NCBI GenBank assembly: GCA_031275515.1
Contig: JAISOQ010000038.1
Span: 1-28,719 of the forward strand
Length of the DNA stretch: 28,719 bases
From: Treponema sp.
GTDB lineage: Bacteria > Spirochaetota > Spirochaetia > Treponematales > Breznakiellaceae
Reading direction: 5' to 3'
How positions within the stretch are numbered: the stretch's first letter is position 1; the number at the start of each line of letters is the position of its first letter. A program made the position numbers and the translations under genes. Below, one piece after another: positions 14,807-22,407 of this stretch. The notes below the pieces were generated by a model. That model ran no database searches. It had not been told where the DNA came from and saw nothing but the letters and a program-made list of their open reading frames with translations.

Positions 14807-15232
14807 CTACTTACCTAGCGAAAAATCCGCGCGGGCCACAAATTTGGTCTTAATAGGAAGTTTAGCCCCCGCTAAAATCATGGCTTCCTCGGCCAGAACT
14901 CTGTCTATGCCGCCAAGCTCAAACATAACGGTCCCAGGCTTTACCACGGCAACCCAATATTCAGGAGCGCCCTTCCCTTTACCCATGCGAGTTTCAGCGG
15001 GCTTCTTGGAATAGGGCTTATCCGGGAAAATACGTATCCACAACTTCCCGCCCCGTTTGACATGCCGGTTCATAGCGATACGGGCAGCTTCAATCTGCCG
15101 GTTCGTGATCCACATACGATCCATGGCAACCAGACCGTAATCCCCAAAAACGATTGTATTCCCCCGGGTCGCATCCCCGGGCATATTACCCCGCTGTACC
15201 TTCCGGTGCTTAACACGTTTTGGACTCAACAT
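14807..15232 (-). CDS. rplP: 50S ribosomal protein L16 (uL16)
   Basis: uL16 is a late assembly protein that shapes the A site and peptidyl-transferase surroundings. The 141-residue product begins MLSPKRVKHRKVQRGNMPGD and contains RQIEAARIAMNRHVKRGGKL, RIFPDKPYSKKPAETRMGKG and KGAPEYWVAVVKPGTVMFEL, all family signatures. GAGGAG precedes the ATG. It starts 3 nt after rpsC ends. Confidence 0.98.
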   Translation of the reverse strand: MLSPKRVKHRKVQRGNMPGDATRGNTIVFGDYGLVAMDRMWITNRQIEAARIAMNRHVKRGGKLWIRIFPDKPYSKKPAETRMGKGKGAPEYWVAVVKPGTVMFELGGIDRVLAEEAMILAGAKLPIKTKFVARADFSLGK

Positions 15233-15235
15233 ACC

Positions 15236-15973
15236 TTAACTCCTCGCCGGGGAACGTTCCCGATCGCCGCGTTCGCCATACTCCCGATCATTACGCCGCT
15301 TCCTCACCAAGGCTCCGGCGTCTTCCTTCTGTTCTTTACCGTATTTCATCCCATTATAGACCCATACCTTGATACCAATGACGCCGAAAGTCGTCTTAGC
15401 CTCGGCAAAGCCATAATCAATATCCGCCCGCAAGGTATGAAGAGGGATACGGCCTTCCTTCGCCTCTTCAGTACGAGACATCTCAGCGCCCCCCAGCCGG
15501 CCCGAAAGCCTGACCTTGACGCCCTGGGCATTACCCTTCTTGATAGCGTTGGTAATCGCCTGCTTCATGGTCCGGCGAAAAGAACCCCGTGCCAAAAGCT
15601 GACGAGAAATATTTTGGGCTATGATCTGAGCATTGTTATCCGCGTTCCGGACTTCTTTTATCTTGATCTGGATCTTCTTGGTAACGTACTTTTGAAGTTC
15701 CTGCCCTATCTTTTCGATATTTGCGCCTTTAGCGCCGATAATAACACCTGGCCGGGCGGTATGAATGACGATAGTGATCCGCTGGGGATGCCGGATAATT
15801 TCCATCTCCGCAATATCCGCGCCCTTGGTTTCAGGCATATTTGTAATGAGCTTCCTGAGCTTAAGATCTTCATGCAGAGTATTAGCATATTCCTTAGGGT
15901 CCACGTACCACCGGGAAGCCCAGGTTTTGTTTATACCTATCCGCAATCCAATTGGATTAACCTTTTGTCCCAC
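15236..15973 (-). CDS. rpsC: 30S ribosomal protein S3 (uS3)
   Basis: uS3 lines the mRNA entry pore and takes part in ribosomal helicase activity. The 245-residue protein starts MGQKVNPIGLRIGINKTWAS. The KH domain carries the GxxG loop in GVIIGAKGANIEKIGQEL, and the C-terminal domain has KGNAQGVKVRLSGRLGGAEM and RIPLHTLRADIDYGFAEAKT. The start codon is a GTG at 15973 with GGGGAATAAG upstream. It lies 1 nt after the rplV stop. The charged Arg-rich tail is longer than in E. coli. Confidence 0.98.
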   Translation of the reverse strand: MGQKVNPIGLRIGINKTWASRWYVDPKEYANTLHEDLKLRKLITNMPETKGADIAEMEIIRHPQRITIVIHTARPGVIIGAKGANIEKIGQELQKYVTKKIQIKIKEVRNADNNAQIIAQNISRQLLARGSFRRTMKQAITNAIKKGNAQGVKVRLSGRLGGAEMSRTEEAKEGRIPLHTLRADIDYGFAEAKTTFGVIGIKVWVYNGMKYGKEQKEDAGALVRKRRNDREYGERGDRERSPARS

Positions 15974-15974
15974 C

Positions 15975-16382
15975 TTATTCCCCTACCTTTGTCTTTACGC
16001 CCTTCCCGGCGGCCTTGGCCTTGGCTTTACTCGTTTCATCGATTACCACCGTAACATGGCACAGACGCTTTAGAAGCATATCCGCCCGGCCCCGGGCACG
16101 GAACCACACCCGCTTCATCCGGGGACCTTCATCGATCAACACTTCCTTAACGTAAAGCATATCTTCATGCAACTGCTTATTGAGACTGAGCGCGTTGGAC
16201 GCAGCGGACTTAACCGTCTTTTTAAGAATACGAGCGCCGCGATGAGGCATATTCTCCAGAAGAGACATAGCCTCAGGATAGGGTTTTCGGCGTATGAGCT
16301 TCGCAACCGGCCGAATCTTAAAAGGAGAGGCAATAAGATATTTCGTTATCGCCCGGTAACCGTCTTTCTTTTTTTCCGCCAT
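15975..16382 (-). CDS. rplV: 50S ribosomal protein L22 (uL22)
   Basis: uL22 reaches into the exit tunnel with a beta-hairpin that forms part of its constriction. The 135-residue protein has the globular core (KYLIASPFKIRPVAKLIRRK, then ILKKTVKSAASNALSLNKQL) and the hairpin (IDEGPRMKRVWFRARGRADM). A tail rich in Lys and Ala (SKAKAKAAGKGVKTKVGE) makes it longer than the usual 110-115 residues. AAAGGG precedes the ATG; gaps to rpsS and rpsC are 3 and 1 nt. Confidence 0.97.
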   Translation of the reverse strand: MAEKKKDGYRAITKYLIASPFKIRPVAKLIRRKPYPEAMSLLENMPHRGARILKKTVKSAASNALSLNKQLHEDMLYVKEVLIDEGPRMKRVWFRARGRADMLLKRLCHVTVVIDETSKAKAKAAGKGVKTKVGE

Positions 16383-16385
16383 AGC

Positions 16386-16667
16386 TTAACCCTTTCCCGC
16401 CTTCTTATCGGAACCTGCATGACCCCGGAAGATCCGGGTAGGCGCAAATTCCCCCAGCTTATGTCCGACCAGGTTTTCGGTGATATACACCGGCACCCAG
16501 GTCTTGCCATTATAAACGGAAATCGTTCCGCCGACCATTTCCGGAATTATGGTAGAACACCGGGAATAGGTCTTGATCATACGCCGGTCTCCGGCCTTAC
16601 TCATATCCAGCACTTTCTTATAAAGACTCTTCTCTATAAAAGGCCCTTTCTTAATGGATCGTGACAC
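16386..16667 (-). CDS. rpsS: 30S ribosomal protein S19 (uS19)
   Basis: uS19 is in the 30S head and pairs with uS13. The 93-residue product has MSRSIKKGPFIEKSLYKKVL, TYSRCSTIIPEMVGGTISVY and HKLGEFAPTRIFRGHAGSDK, all diagnostic. The start codon is a GTG at 16667 with TAGGAG upstream. It lies between rplB and rplV in the S10 order. Confidence 0.98.
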   Translation of the reverse strand: MSRSIKKGPFIEKSLYKKVLDMSKAGDRRMIKTYSRCSTIIPEMVGGTISVYNGKTWVPVYITENLVGHKLGEFAPTRIFRGHAGSDKKAGKG

Positions 16668-16676
16668 CCTGCGCTC

Positions 16677-17507
16677 CTATTTTTTCTTACCCCGGCTTAC
16701 GATAAACCGGGATGAAGGTTTATGCTTGTTCCGGGTCTTATACCCTTTCGTCGGCTGACCCCAGGGGGTAACCGGGTGTATACCCTTATTCTTCCCTTCA
16801 CCGCCCCCATGAGGGTGGTCAACAGGGTTCATGGCCATACCACGGACCGTTGGCCGAACGCCCAGCCAACGCTTACGTCCGGCTTTCCCAAGCTGGGTAT
16901 TCATGTGGTCCTCGTTCCCCACCGTTCCTATAGTGGCGCAGCACTTCTTGAAGATCATCCGCATTTCCCCGGAAGGCAGTTTCAGGGTAACATAATCCCC
17001 TTCCTTGGCGGCTATCAGGGCGCCCGTTCCGGCGGAACGGACGATTTGCCCGCCCCGGCCCAAAGTCAGCTCCACATTGTGAACCGTAAAACCCAGGGGA
17101 ATGTTCTCCAACGGAAGGGCGTTCCCCGTTTCTATGGGGGCCGCAGGGCCGCTGATAATCGCCGCTCCCGTTTTCAAACCCTTGGGGGCGAGAATATACC
17201 GCTTGTCGCCGTCAACATAATTGACAAGGGCGATATTGGAACTCCGGTTAGGATCGTATTCAATAGAAACCACCTTGCCAGGAACGCCTATTTTATCACG
17301 CTTAAAATCAATGATACGGTAAAGCCGCTTATGCCCGCCGCCCTTATGACGGACGCTGATACGCCCCTGGGAATCCCGGCCCGCCCGCTCTTTTCGCCCT
17401 TGGGTAAGGACCTTTTCAGGCTTTGTATTTTTCGTTAATTCCGAGTAGTCCAGGCTTATCCACTGCCGCATACCAGCGGTGATAGGCTTATATGTCTTGA
17501 TACCCAT
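16677..17507 (-). CDS. rplB: 50S ribosomal protein L2 (uL2)
   Basis: uL2 is required for subunit association and peptidyl-transferase activity. The 276-residue protein begins MGIKTYKPITAGMRQWISLD and carries GRISVRHKGGGHKRLYRIID and the conserved MNPVDHPHGGGEGKNKG loop containing the functionally important His, followed by HPVTPWGQPTKGYKTR. Length is standard (273-277). It is 9 nt after rplW. Confidence 0.98.
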   Translation of the reverse strand: MGIKTYKPITAGMRQWISLDYSELTKNTKPEKVLTQGRKERAGRDSQGRISVRHKGGGHKRLYRIIDFKRDKIGVPGKVVSIEYDPNRSSNIALVNYVDGDKRYILAPKGLKTGAAIISGPAAPIETGNALPLENIPLGFTVHNVELTLGRGGQIVRSAGTGALIAAKEGDYVTLKLPSGEMRMIFKKCCATIGTVGNEDHMNTQLGKAGRKRWLGVRPTVRGMAMNPVDHPHGGGEGKNKGIHPVTPWGQPTKGYKTRNKHKPSSRFIVSRGKKK

Positions 17508-17516
17508 AGTCTTCCC

Positions 17517-17804
17517 TTACACTCCCTCGAAAAGGGCTATTTTTTCATCTTTCGGAAGACGGACTATGGCCTTCTTCCAGGACGAGGTATAGCCTGCCTT
17601 GTATCGCTGCCGCTTGGGCTTCCCCCCAACCACCATGACAGTACAGGAAACCGGATGGACATTGAAAAGCCGGCGGACAGCTTCCTTGATTTGGATTTTA
17701 GTCGCCGAAGGATCAACCTTAAACACGTACTTTCCTTCTTCCCGCAAAGCATTGGCTTTTTCCGACAATACCGGCTCTATAAGAATCTTTTCATACACAA
17801 TCAT
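17517..17804 (-). CDS. rplW: 50S ribosomal protein L23 (uL23)
   Basis: uL23 at the tunnel exit is the main docking site for trigger factor and SRP. The 95-residue protein has the family pattern (EKILIEPVLSEKANALREEG, then KYVFKVDPSATKIQIKEAVR, then RLFNVHPVSCTVMVVGGKPK). GAGGAGG lies 7 nt before the ATG, and the start overlaps the rplD stop by 4 nt (ATGA), so translation is coupled. Confidence 0.98.
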   Translation of the reverse strand: MIVYEKILIEPVLSEKANALREEGKYVFKVDPSATKIQIKEAVRRLFNVHPVSCTVMVVGGKPKRQRYKAGYTSSWKKAIVRLPKDEKIALFEGV

Positions 17805-18451
17805 TTGCCGGCCTCCTCATTCACATCCGCCGCACCGTAAAAGACACTCAGGTTCTTCGCGGCGGTTTCAAGCATAATCACCCGGCGGCCATAGAAAAGG
17901 TCATGAGCCCTAAGCCGGTTATACGAAAGGAAACTCAACCAAGGGATGTTGGCCCCCGCCCGTTTTACCTTGCCGTCATCGTCCTTGAGGATGATAACGG
18001 TCCGTTCATCAGCGCCGAAATTTTTCAGGATTTCCGCCAAATCCCTGGTTTTTCCGGATTCTACCGAAAAATCTTCCACGATCCTGAGGATGTCGCTTTG
18101 AACCTTCAAACTCAAAATTGTCTTGAGGGCAAGCCGCTTTGCTTTTTTCGGAATTGAATACGAAAAATCCCGCGGTTTGGGGCCGAATATGACGCCCCCG
18201 CCGACCATAACGGGAGATTTTTTGTCACCCCGCCGGGCCCGGCCCGTACCCTTCTGCTTATACGGCTTGGCATTGGAACCATGAACTTCACCCCTATCCC
18301 GGGTACTGGCGGTTCCCAGACGTTTATTAGCAAGCTCGTTCTGAATAGCATACCAGATAACATCTTCGTTCACCGGAAGCCCGAATACAGCGTCGTCCAA
18401 CTCTATATTTCTCAGTTCCCTGCCATCAATGGAATACACTGTCCGATTCAT
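17801..18451 (-). CDS. rplD: 50S ribosomal protein L4 (uL4)
   Basis: uL4 extends a loop into the exit tunnel; in E. coli it also represses its operon. The 216-residue protein has the loop motif KPYKQKGTGRARRGDKKSPV, then GGGVIFGPKPRDFSYSIPKK. The rest of the fold is visible down to DLFYGRRVIMLETAAKNLS. GGGGAA precedes the ATG. No leader resembling the E. coli S10 leader was identified here. Confidence 0.97.
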   Translation of the reverse strand: MNRTVYSIDGRELRNIELDDAVFGLPVNEDVIWYAIQNELANKRLGTASTRDRGEVHGSNAKPYKQKGTGRARRGDKKSPVMVGGGVIFGPKPRDFSYSIPKKAKRLALKTILSLKVQSDILRIVEDFSVESGKTRDLAEILKNFGADERTVIILKDDDGKVKRAGANIPWLSFLSYNRLRAHDLFYGRRVIMLETAAKNLSVFYGAADVNEEAGK

Positions 18452-18482
18452 TACATTCCCCGTTCCTTAAGCGCCAGGCGCC

Positions 18483-19103
18483 CTACTTCTTTACCGCAGC
18501 CCTGACCATCACAATCCCCTCATTAATCCCGGGGACCGCGCCGCGGACCATGATAAGCTGTTTTTCCACGTCCAATTTAACAACCCTAAGGCTGAGAACC
18601 GTCGTCTTTTCCCGGCCCATGTGTCCGGGTAACTTAACATTCTTAAAAGTACGGCCCGGATAGGTTGATTGACCAGTAGACCCTGGTTCCCGATGGAATT
18701 TGGAGCCATGGGTACGGCGTCCGCCCTTAAAGCCCCAGCGCTTCATAACGCCCTGAAACCCCTTTCCTTTGGAAACGCCGGTAACATCCACATACCGGAC
18801 TCCCTCAAAAAGCTCCGCGCCAAGAGAATCGCCAATGGCGCACTCTTTTTCAAAATCCCGAAATTCCTTAATCCTTTTCTTAGGAGTAATGTTTTCAGGA
18901 AACTGCCCGGCATAAGGCTTAGTCGTCCTGCTTCGCTTTAACTCGTCAACCCCCACAATCACGGCGGAATAACCGTCTTTTTCGGGAGTCTTCTGCGCAA
19001 TGACGACATTCGGATCGATACGGATCACCGATACCGGAACCAGATTCCCATTGTCGTCGAAAACCTGCGTCATACCAACTTTCTTGGCCAAAAGACCTAA
19101 CAT
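18483..19103 (-). CDS. rplC: 50S ribosomal protein L3 (uL3)
   Basis: uL3 initiates 50S assembly and reaches toward the peptidyl-transferase centre. The 206-residue protein begins MLGLLAKKVGMTQVFDDNGN and has VTGVSKGKGFQGVMKRWGFK, GSKFHREPGSTGQSTYPGRT and VKLPGHMGREKTTVLSLRVV. I place the start at 19103, 5 nt from GGAG; seven more codons are open upstream but do not match the family. The 102-nt gap to rpsJ shows only weak promoter-like sequence. Confidence 0.97.
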   Translation of the reverse strand: MLGLLAKKVGMTQVFDDNGNLVPVSVIRIDPNVVIAQKTPEKDGYSAVIVGVDELKRSRTTKPYAGQFPENITPKKRIKEFRDFEKECAIGDSLGAELFEGVRYVDVTGVSKGKGFQGVMKRWGFKGGRRTHGSKFHREPGSTGQSTYPGRTFKNVKLPGHMGREKTTVLSLRVVKLDVEKQLIMVRGAVPGINEGIVMVRAAVKK

Positions 19104-19205
19104 GACTTCTCCATAATACGGCACGCTATCCTTACGACCCTCGGAATTCTATCCCCAAGTTCGCGGTTCCAGGACCGTCTGCCGGAATTACAATAAACTT
19201 ACCGT

Positions 19206-19514
19206 TTACTGTTTTATCTCAACATCTACACCGGCTGGCAGTTCAAGCTTCATGAGAGAATCCATCACTTCAGCGGAAGGACTAATAATATCAATTAGCC
19301 GCTTATGTGTCCGCATCTCAAACTGCTCACGGGACTTCTTATTCACATGAGGCGAACGAAGTACCGTAATTTTATTGAAACGGGTCGGCAGGGGAATAGG
19401 ACCGGTAACCTTAGCCCCTGCTTTCTGAACCGTCTGAACGATGGATTTCGCGCTCTGGTCTATCAATTCCACATCAAAACCGCGCAACCGCACGCGAATT
19501 CGCTCCTTAGCCAT
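19206..19514 (-). CDS. rpsJ: 30S ribosomal protein S10 (uS10, NusE)
   Basis: uS10 is a 30S head protein and, as NusE, partners NusB in transcription antitermination. The 102-residue product begins MAKERIRVRLRGFDVELIDQ and contains TGPIPLPTRFNKITVLRSPH and SREQFEMRTHKRLIDIISPS. The start at 19514 has GGAGG 4 nt upstream; a longer frame to 19550 lacks family similarity. It opens the S10 cluster and follows tuf by 107 nt. Confidence 0.98.
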   Translation of the reverse strand: MAKERIRVRLRGFDVELIDQSAKSIVQTVQKAGAKVTGPIPLPTRFNKITVLRSPHVNKKSREQFEMRTHKRLIDIISPSAEVMDSLMKLELPAGVDVEIKQ

Positions 19515-19571
19515 TATTCCTCCAGAGGTAATTTTTGCCCACACCGCCAACGCCGCAGGACAAGAAACCCG

Positions 19572-19606
19572 GCGGTTTATTTCCGGAAGGACCGAAAATA
19601 AACCGC
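19572..19606 (-). promoter_or_regulatory. Hairpin between tuf and rpsJ, possible attenuator
   Basis: Arms 19572-19586 and 19592-19606 are inverted over 15 positions with one mismatch around a 5-nt loop. As minus-strand RNA the stem starts 15 nt after the tuf stop and is followed by CGGGTTTCTTG, a poor T tract. It could be a partial terminator that lets tuf be transcribed above the S10 genes, or an RNA-stability or processing element. No convincing promoter lies between it and rpsJ. Confidence 0.55.
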
Positions 19607-19621
19607 GCCATTAAACAAAAA

Positions 19622-20821
19622 TTACTCGATAACTTCAGTGACCTGGCCGGAAGCGACGGTTTTGCCGCCTTCGCGGATTGCGAAACGAAGCCCCTTCTCC
19701 ATAGCTATAGGGTGAATCAGTTCACCGATAATTTCAGTATTGTCGCCGGGCATAACCATTTCCTTGCCTTCCGGAAGTTTAACCGTACCGGTAATGTCGG
19801 TAGTACGGAAATAGAACTGGGGCCGGTAACCGGTAAAGAAGGGACTGTGCCGCCCGCCTTCTTCCTTGGAAAGACAGTAAATCTGCCCTTTGAACTTGCT
19901 GTGAGGGGTGATACTGCCGGGCTTGGCTAAAACCTGCCCGCGCTCGACTTCCTTCTTTTCAACGCCCCGCAGCAGAGTCCCAACGTTATCACCAGCCTGC
20001 GCTTCTTCCAGAAGCTTGTTGAACATTTCGATGCCGGTTACAACAGTCTTCTTGGTGGGTCTGATGCCAATGATCTCAATTTCTTCGTTCAATTTAAGTA
20101 CGCCCCGGTCTACCTTGCCGGTAACAACCGTACCCCGGCCAGGAATAGTAAACACGTCCTCAATAGGCATAAGGAAGGGCTTATCGCTGTCACGCACAGG
20201 ATCGGGGAAGTAACTATCCATGGCGTCCAGAAGGTCCTGGATACATTTCGTATCATCGTTTTCAACGCCGCCGTTAAGAGCTTCCATGGCCTTGAAAGCG
20301 GAACCTTGAACGATGGGGATCTCATCTCCAGGGAAGCCGTTAGCCCTGAGAACATCCCGAATCTCTTCCACCACCAGCTCCAGAAGTTCAGGATCATCTA
20401 CCAAGTCTACCTTGTTCAGGAAAACAATGATACTGGGAACGCCAACCTGCCGGGCCAGAATAATATGCTCCCGGGTCTGGGGCATGACCGAATCCGGGGC
20501 GGAAACGACCAAGATAGCCCCGTCCATCTGGGCGGCGCCGGTAATCATGTTCTTAATATAGTCGGCGTGTCCAGGACAGTCGATATGAGCGTAATGCCGC
20601 TTATCGGACTGATACTCCAGATGCCGGGTATTGATAGTGATACCACGGGCTTTTTCTTCCGGCGCGTTATCAATATCATCAAATTTCATAATCTTATCAC
20701 CGTAATGCTTACCGCAGTACATCGTGATAGCCGCCGAAAGCGTGGTTTTTCCATGGTCAACATGACCTATGGTTCCGACATTCATGTGAATTTTAGTTCG
20801 GTTGAACTTATCTTTTGCCAT
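19622..20821 (-). CDS. tuf: Elongation factor Tu
   Basis: EF-Tu delivers aminoacyl-tRNA to the ribosomal A site as a GTP complex. The 399-residue protein has all G motifs: GHVDHGKTT (G1), ARGITIN (G2), DCPGHADY (G3), NKVD (G4) and SAFKA (G5), followed by domain II (PFLMPIEDVFTIPGRGTVVT) and domain III ending VASGQVTEVIE. GGAGG precedes the ATG. fusA, usually upstream, is missing; instead a 455-nt structured gap separates it from rpsG. Only this tuf copy is in the window. Confidence 0.99.
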   Translation of the reverse strand: MAKDKFNRTKIHMNVGTIGHVDHGKTTLSAAITMYCGKHYGDKIMKFDDIDNAPEEKARGITINTRHLEYQSDKRHYAHIDCPGHADYIKNMITGAAQMDGAILVVSAPDSVMPQTREHIILARQVGVPSIIVFLNKVDLVDDPELLELVVEEIRDVLRANGFPGDEIPIVQGSAFKAMEALNGGVENDDTKCIQDLLDAMDSYFPDPVRDSDKPFLMPIEDVFTIPGRGTVVTGKVDRGVLKLNEEIEIIGIRPTKKTVVTGIEMFNKLLEEAQAGDNVGTLLRGVEKKEVERGQVLAKPGSITPHSKFKGQIYCLSKEEGGRHSPFFTGYRPQFYFRTTDITGTVKLPEGKEMVMPGDNTEIIGELIHPIAMEKGLRFAIREGGKTVASGQVTEVIE

Positions 20822-20867
20822 TCCGTCCTCCTAACATTTTTAGGCACACTCTATTCATAACGGCTAC

Positions 20868-20881
20868 GCGTCATTTGACGC
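20868..20881. repeat. Short perfect inverted repeat in the tuf leader
   Basis: GCGTCA (20868-20873) and TGACGC (20876-20881) are perfect inverted arms separated by TT, 47 nt before the tuf start. It could be an operator-like site or a small RNA hairpin. Confidence 0.4.
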
Positions 20882-20907
20882 AGTATAACCAGTCCATGCG
20901 TAACCTA

Positions 20908-20958
20908 AGGAACTGTGCAAGAATAAAATACCCTGCGTTTTATTCTTGCACAGTTCCT
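20908..20958. repeat. 21-bp perfect inverted repeat upstream of tuf
   Basis: Arms 20908-20928 and 20938-20958 are perfectly complementary over 21 bp around the 9-nt loop TACCCTGCG. The left arm reads AGGAACTGTGCAAG followed by AATAAAA. No T run follows in either direction, so it is not a standard terminator. A stem this long and exact would be a good RNase III substrate or may be a miniature mobile element. It was not seen elsewhere in the window. Confidence 0.85.
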
Positions 20959-20978
20959 AACGCACTATACACACAACA

Positions 20979-21013
20979 AACTCCTTTCTTACCCAATAAA
21001 TCGAAAAGGAGTT
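20979..21013 (-). repeat. 9-bp inverted repeat, possible weak terminator
   Basis: AACTCCTTT (20979-20987) and AAAGGAGTT (21005-21013) are inverted arms with a 17-nt loop. On the minus strand the second arm is followed by TGTTGTGTG, which is T-rich but interrupted. It may end part of the rpsL-rpsG transcription. A TATAGT sequence just beyond it could belong to a promoter, but no suitable -35 was found. Confidence 0.4.
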
Positions 21014-21276
21014 AAATAATAGAGAAGTAAGAGGTAACAAAATGAAAAGCGATGCAGATAACTAACAGACGCCGATACTTACTCCGGCGGCTATCCCGCT
21101 TTAATAACTTGTTCCACCTATCCCATCTCTCTATAACACATAAAGGGAGCATCCTCCAATAGCTAACCGCTATTTTCATCTCCCGATGATCGGTTTGGAG
21201 CGCCGGCGTTTCCGCCGGATAAACTTTCAAATACCGATAAACCCGCCTGCCAAAAGCCCCGGGTCTTTATTCCGGT

Positions 21277-21747
21277 TTACCACCGGTAATGAGCAAATGC
21301 CTTGTTGGCCTCCGCCATTTTATGGGTATCTTCTTTCTTTTTAAAAGCCGTACCCGTATTATTATACGCATCCAGGAGTTCCGCCGCAAGACGTTCTCCC
21401 ATACTATGACCCGCACGGGCCCGGGCGGCATTAATGATCCACCGCATACCCAGGGCTTCCCGCCGGGATTCCCGAATTTCAACCGGCACTTGATAAGTAG
21501 CGCCGCCAACCCGCCGGGATTTTACTTCAATAACGGGCTTGATATTGTCAACCGCTTTAAGAAATACTTCCAGAGGTTCCTTATCGGATTTCCCTTTTAT
21601 TACATCCAGGGCACCATGCACAATACGCAAGGCAACAGAACGCTTCCCTTGCCACATCATACGATTAACAAATTTGGAAACTACAACACTGTTATATTCA
21701 GGATCCGGCAAAATACCCCGATCTACTGTTTTCTTTTTCCGTCCCAT
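21277..21747 (-). CDS. rpsG: 30S ribosomal protein S7 (uS7)
   Basis: uS7 organises the 30S head and contacts E-site tRNA and mRNA. The 156-residue protein begins MGRKKKTVDRGILPDPEYNS and contains LEVFLKAVDNIKPVIEVKSR, VGGATYQVPVEIRESRREAL and WIINAARARAGHSMGERLA. The start at 21747 gives exactly the family length; a longer frame reaches up into rpsL without similarity. The ribosome-binding site (AAGG) is modest, and rpsL ends 10 nt upstream. Confidence 0.98.
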   Translation of the reverse strand: MGRKKKTVDRGILPDPEYNSVVVSKFVNRMMWQGKRSVALRIVHGALDVIKGKSDKEPLEVFLKAVDNIKPVIEVKSRRVGGATYQVPVEIRESRREALGMRWIINAARARAGHSMGERLAAELLDAYNNTGTAFKKKEDTHKMAEANKAFAHYRW

Positions 21748-21757
21748 TTCCCAACCT

Positions 21758-22132
21758 TTACGCCTTAGGCCGCTTGGCGCCGTATTTAGACCGGCTCCGT
21801 TTACGATCTTCCACGCCAAGAGTATCCTTAGCGCCCCGGATAATATGATACCGAACCCCGGGAAGGTCCTTAACCCGGCCGCCCCGAACCAGGACTACCG
21901 AATGTTCCTGAAGATTATGACCTATCCCGGGAATATAGGCGGTTACTTCGGCTCCATGAGAAAGACGAACACGGGCAACTTTCCGCAACGCCGAATTCGG
22001 CTTCTTGGGGGTAACCGTCATAACACGGGTACACACTCCCCTCTTTTGAGGGCAAAATTGAAGCGCCGGCGACTTCGTTTTGGAACTGACCTGCTGCCGC
22101 CCGAAACGAACCAACTGGTTTATTGTAGGCAT
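21758..22132 (-). CDS. rpsL: 30S ribosomal protein S12 (uS12)
   Basis: uS12 lines the decoding centre and controls translational accuracy. The 124-residue protein begins MPTINQLVRFGRQQVSSKTK and has TPKKPNSALRKVARVRLSHG and VRGGRVKDLPGVRYHIIRGA. The two lysines whose replacement gives streptomycin resistance in other bacteria (in TPKKPNS and RVKDLPG) are both present, so the allele looks wild type. It is the first gene of the block, 10 nt upstream of rpsG, under a strong promoter. Confidence 0.99.
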   Translation of the reverse strand: MPTINQLVRFGRQQVSSKTKSPALQFCPQKRGVCTRVMTVTPKKPNSALRKVARVRLSHGAEVTAYIPGIGHNLQEHSVVLVRGGRVKDLPGVRYHIIRGAKDTLGVEDRKRSRSKYGAKRPKA

Positions 22133-22183
22133 GTACTAAAAACTCCCTAAAGGGTTATATCCCAAAATTCGCAATAGAAGTTG

Positions 22184-22212
22184 AGAATATCAGGAAGAAA
22201 AAAAAAGGTCAA
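22184..22212 (-). promoter_or_regulatory. Strong promoter of the rpsL operon
   Basis: On the minus strand TTGACC (complement of 22207-22212) is followed after 17 nt by TATTCT (complement of 22184-22189) with an extended -10 TGA in front. The spacer is mostly a T run. Initiation would be near 22177, about 45 nt before the rpsL ATG. Upstream, roughly 22222-22255 is an A/T palindrome (TTTTTTTGAAA and its inverse), which fits an UP element for the alpha subunit. Confidence 0.75.
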
Positions 22213-22407
22213 GAGGAATCGTTGTTTTTTTTGAAAATTTCAAAAAAATCTTTTTACCAAAGGCCGGGTCTATACCCCGATCCGAAAACTAAACTTGACT
22301 CAGAGTTTAGCGTTCTTACTTGTTTCAGGATGGATCTTTCCCCTCAGACGGTTCGGCTTGGGACAGAACCGGCAGTTGGGACGGGACCTAATGCGGATTC
22401 CTGTCCT

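Larger units (their letters stand above)
20822..21276 (-). other. Structured gap rpsG-tuf, no gene supported
   Basis: In this 455-nt interval fusA is expected in many bacteria but no trace of it is seen. It contains several hairpins as minus-strand RNA: CCGGCG-GAAA-CGCCGG (21203-21218), a 9-bp inverted repeat (20979-21013), a 21-bp perfect inverted repeat (20908-20958) and GCGTCA-TT-TGACGC (20868-20881). A 72-codon TTG-initiated minus frame (21012-21230) has no ribosome-binding site and is not called. A minus-strand TATACT (20883-20888) may be a -10 for tuf but lacks a good -35. The interval probably holds the rpsG terminator region and the tuf leader. Confidence 0.55.

Noticed and set aside
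21012..21230. 72-codon minus-strand frame between rpsG and tuf
   Set aside because: TTG start without a ribosome-binding site, passes through RNA hairpins and resembles no family I know.
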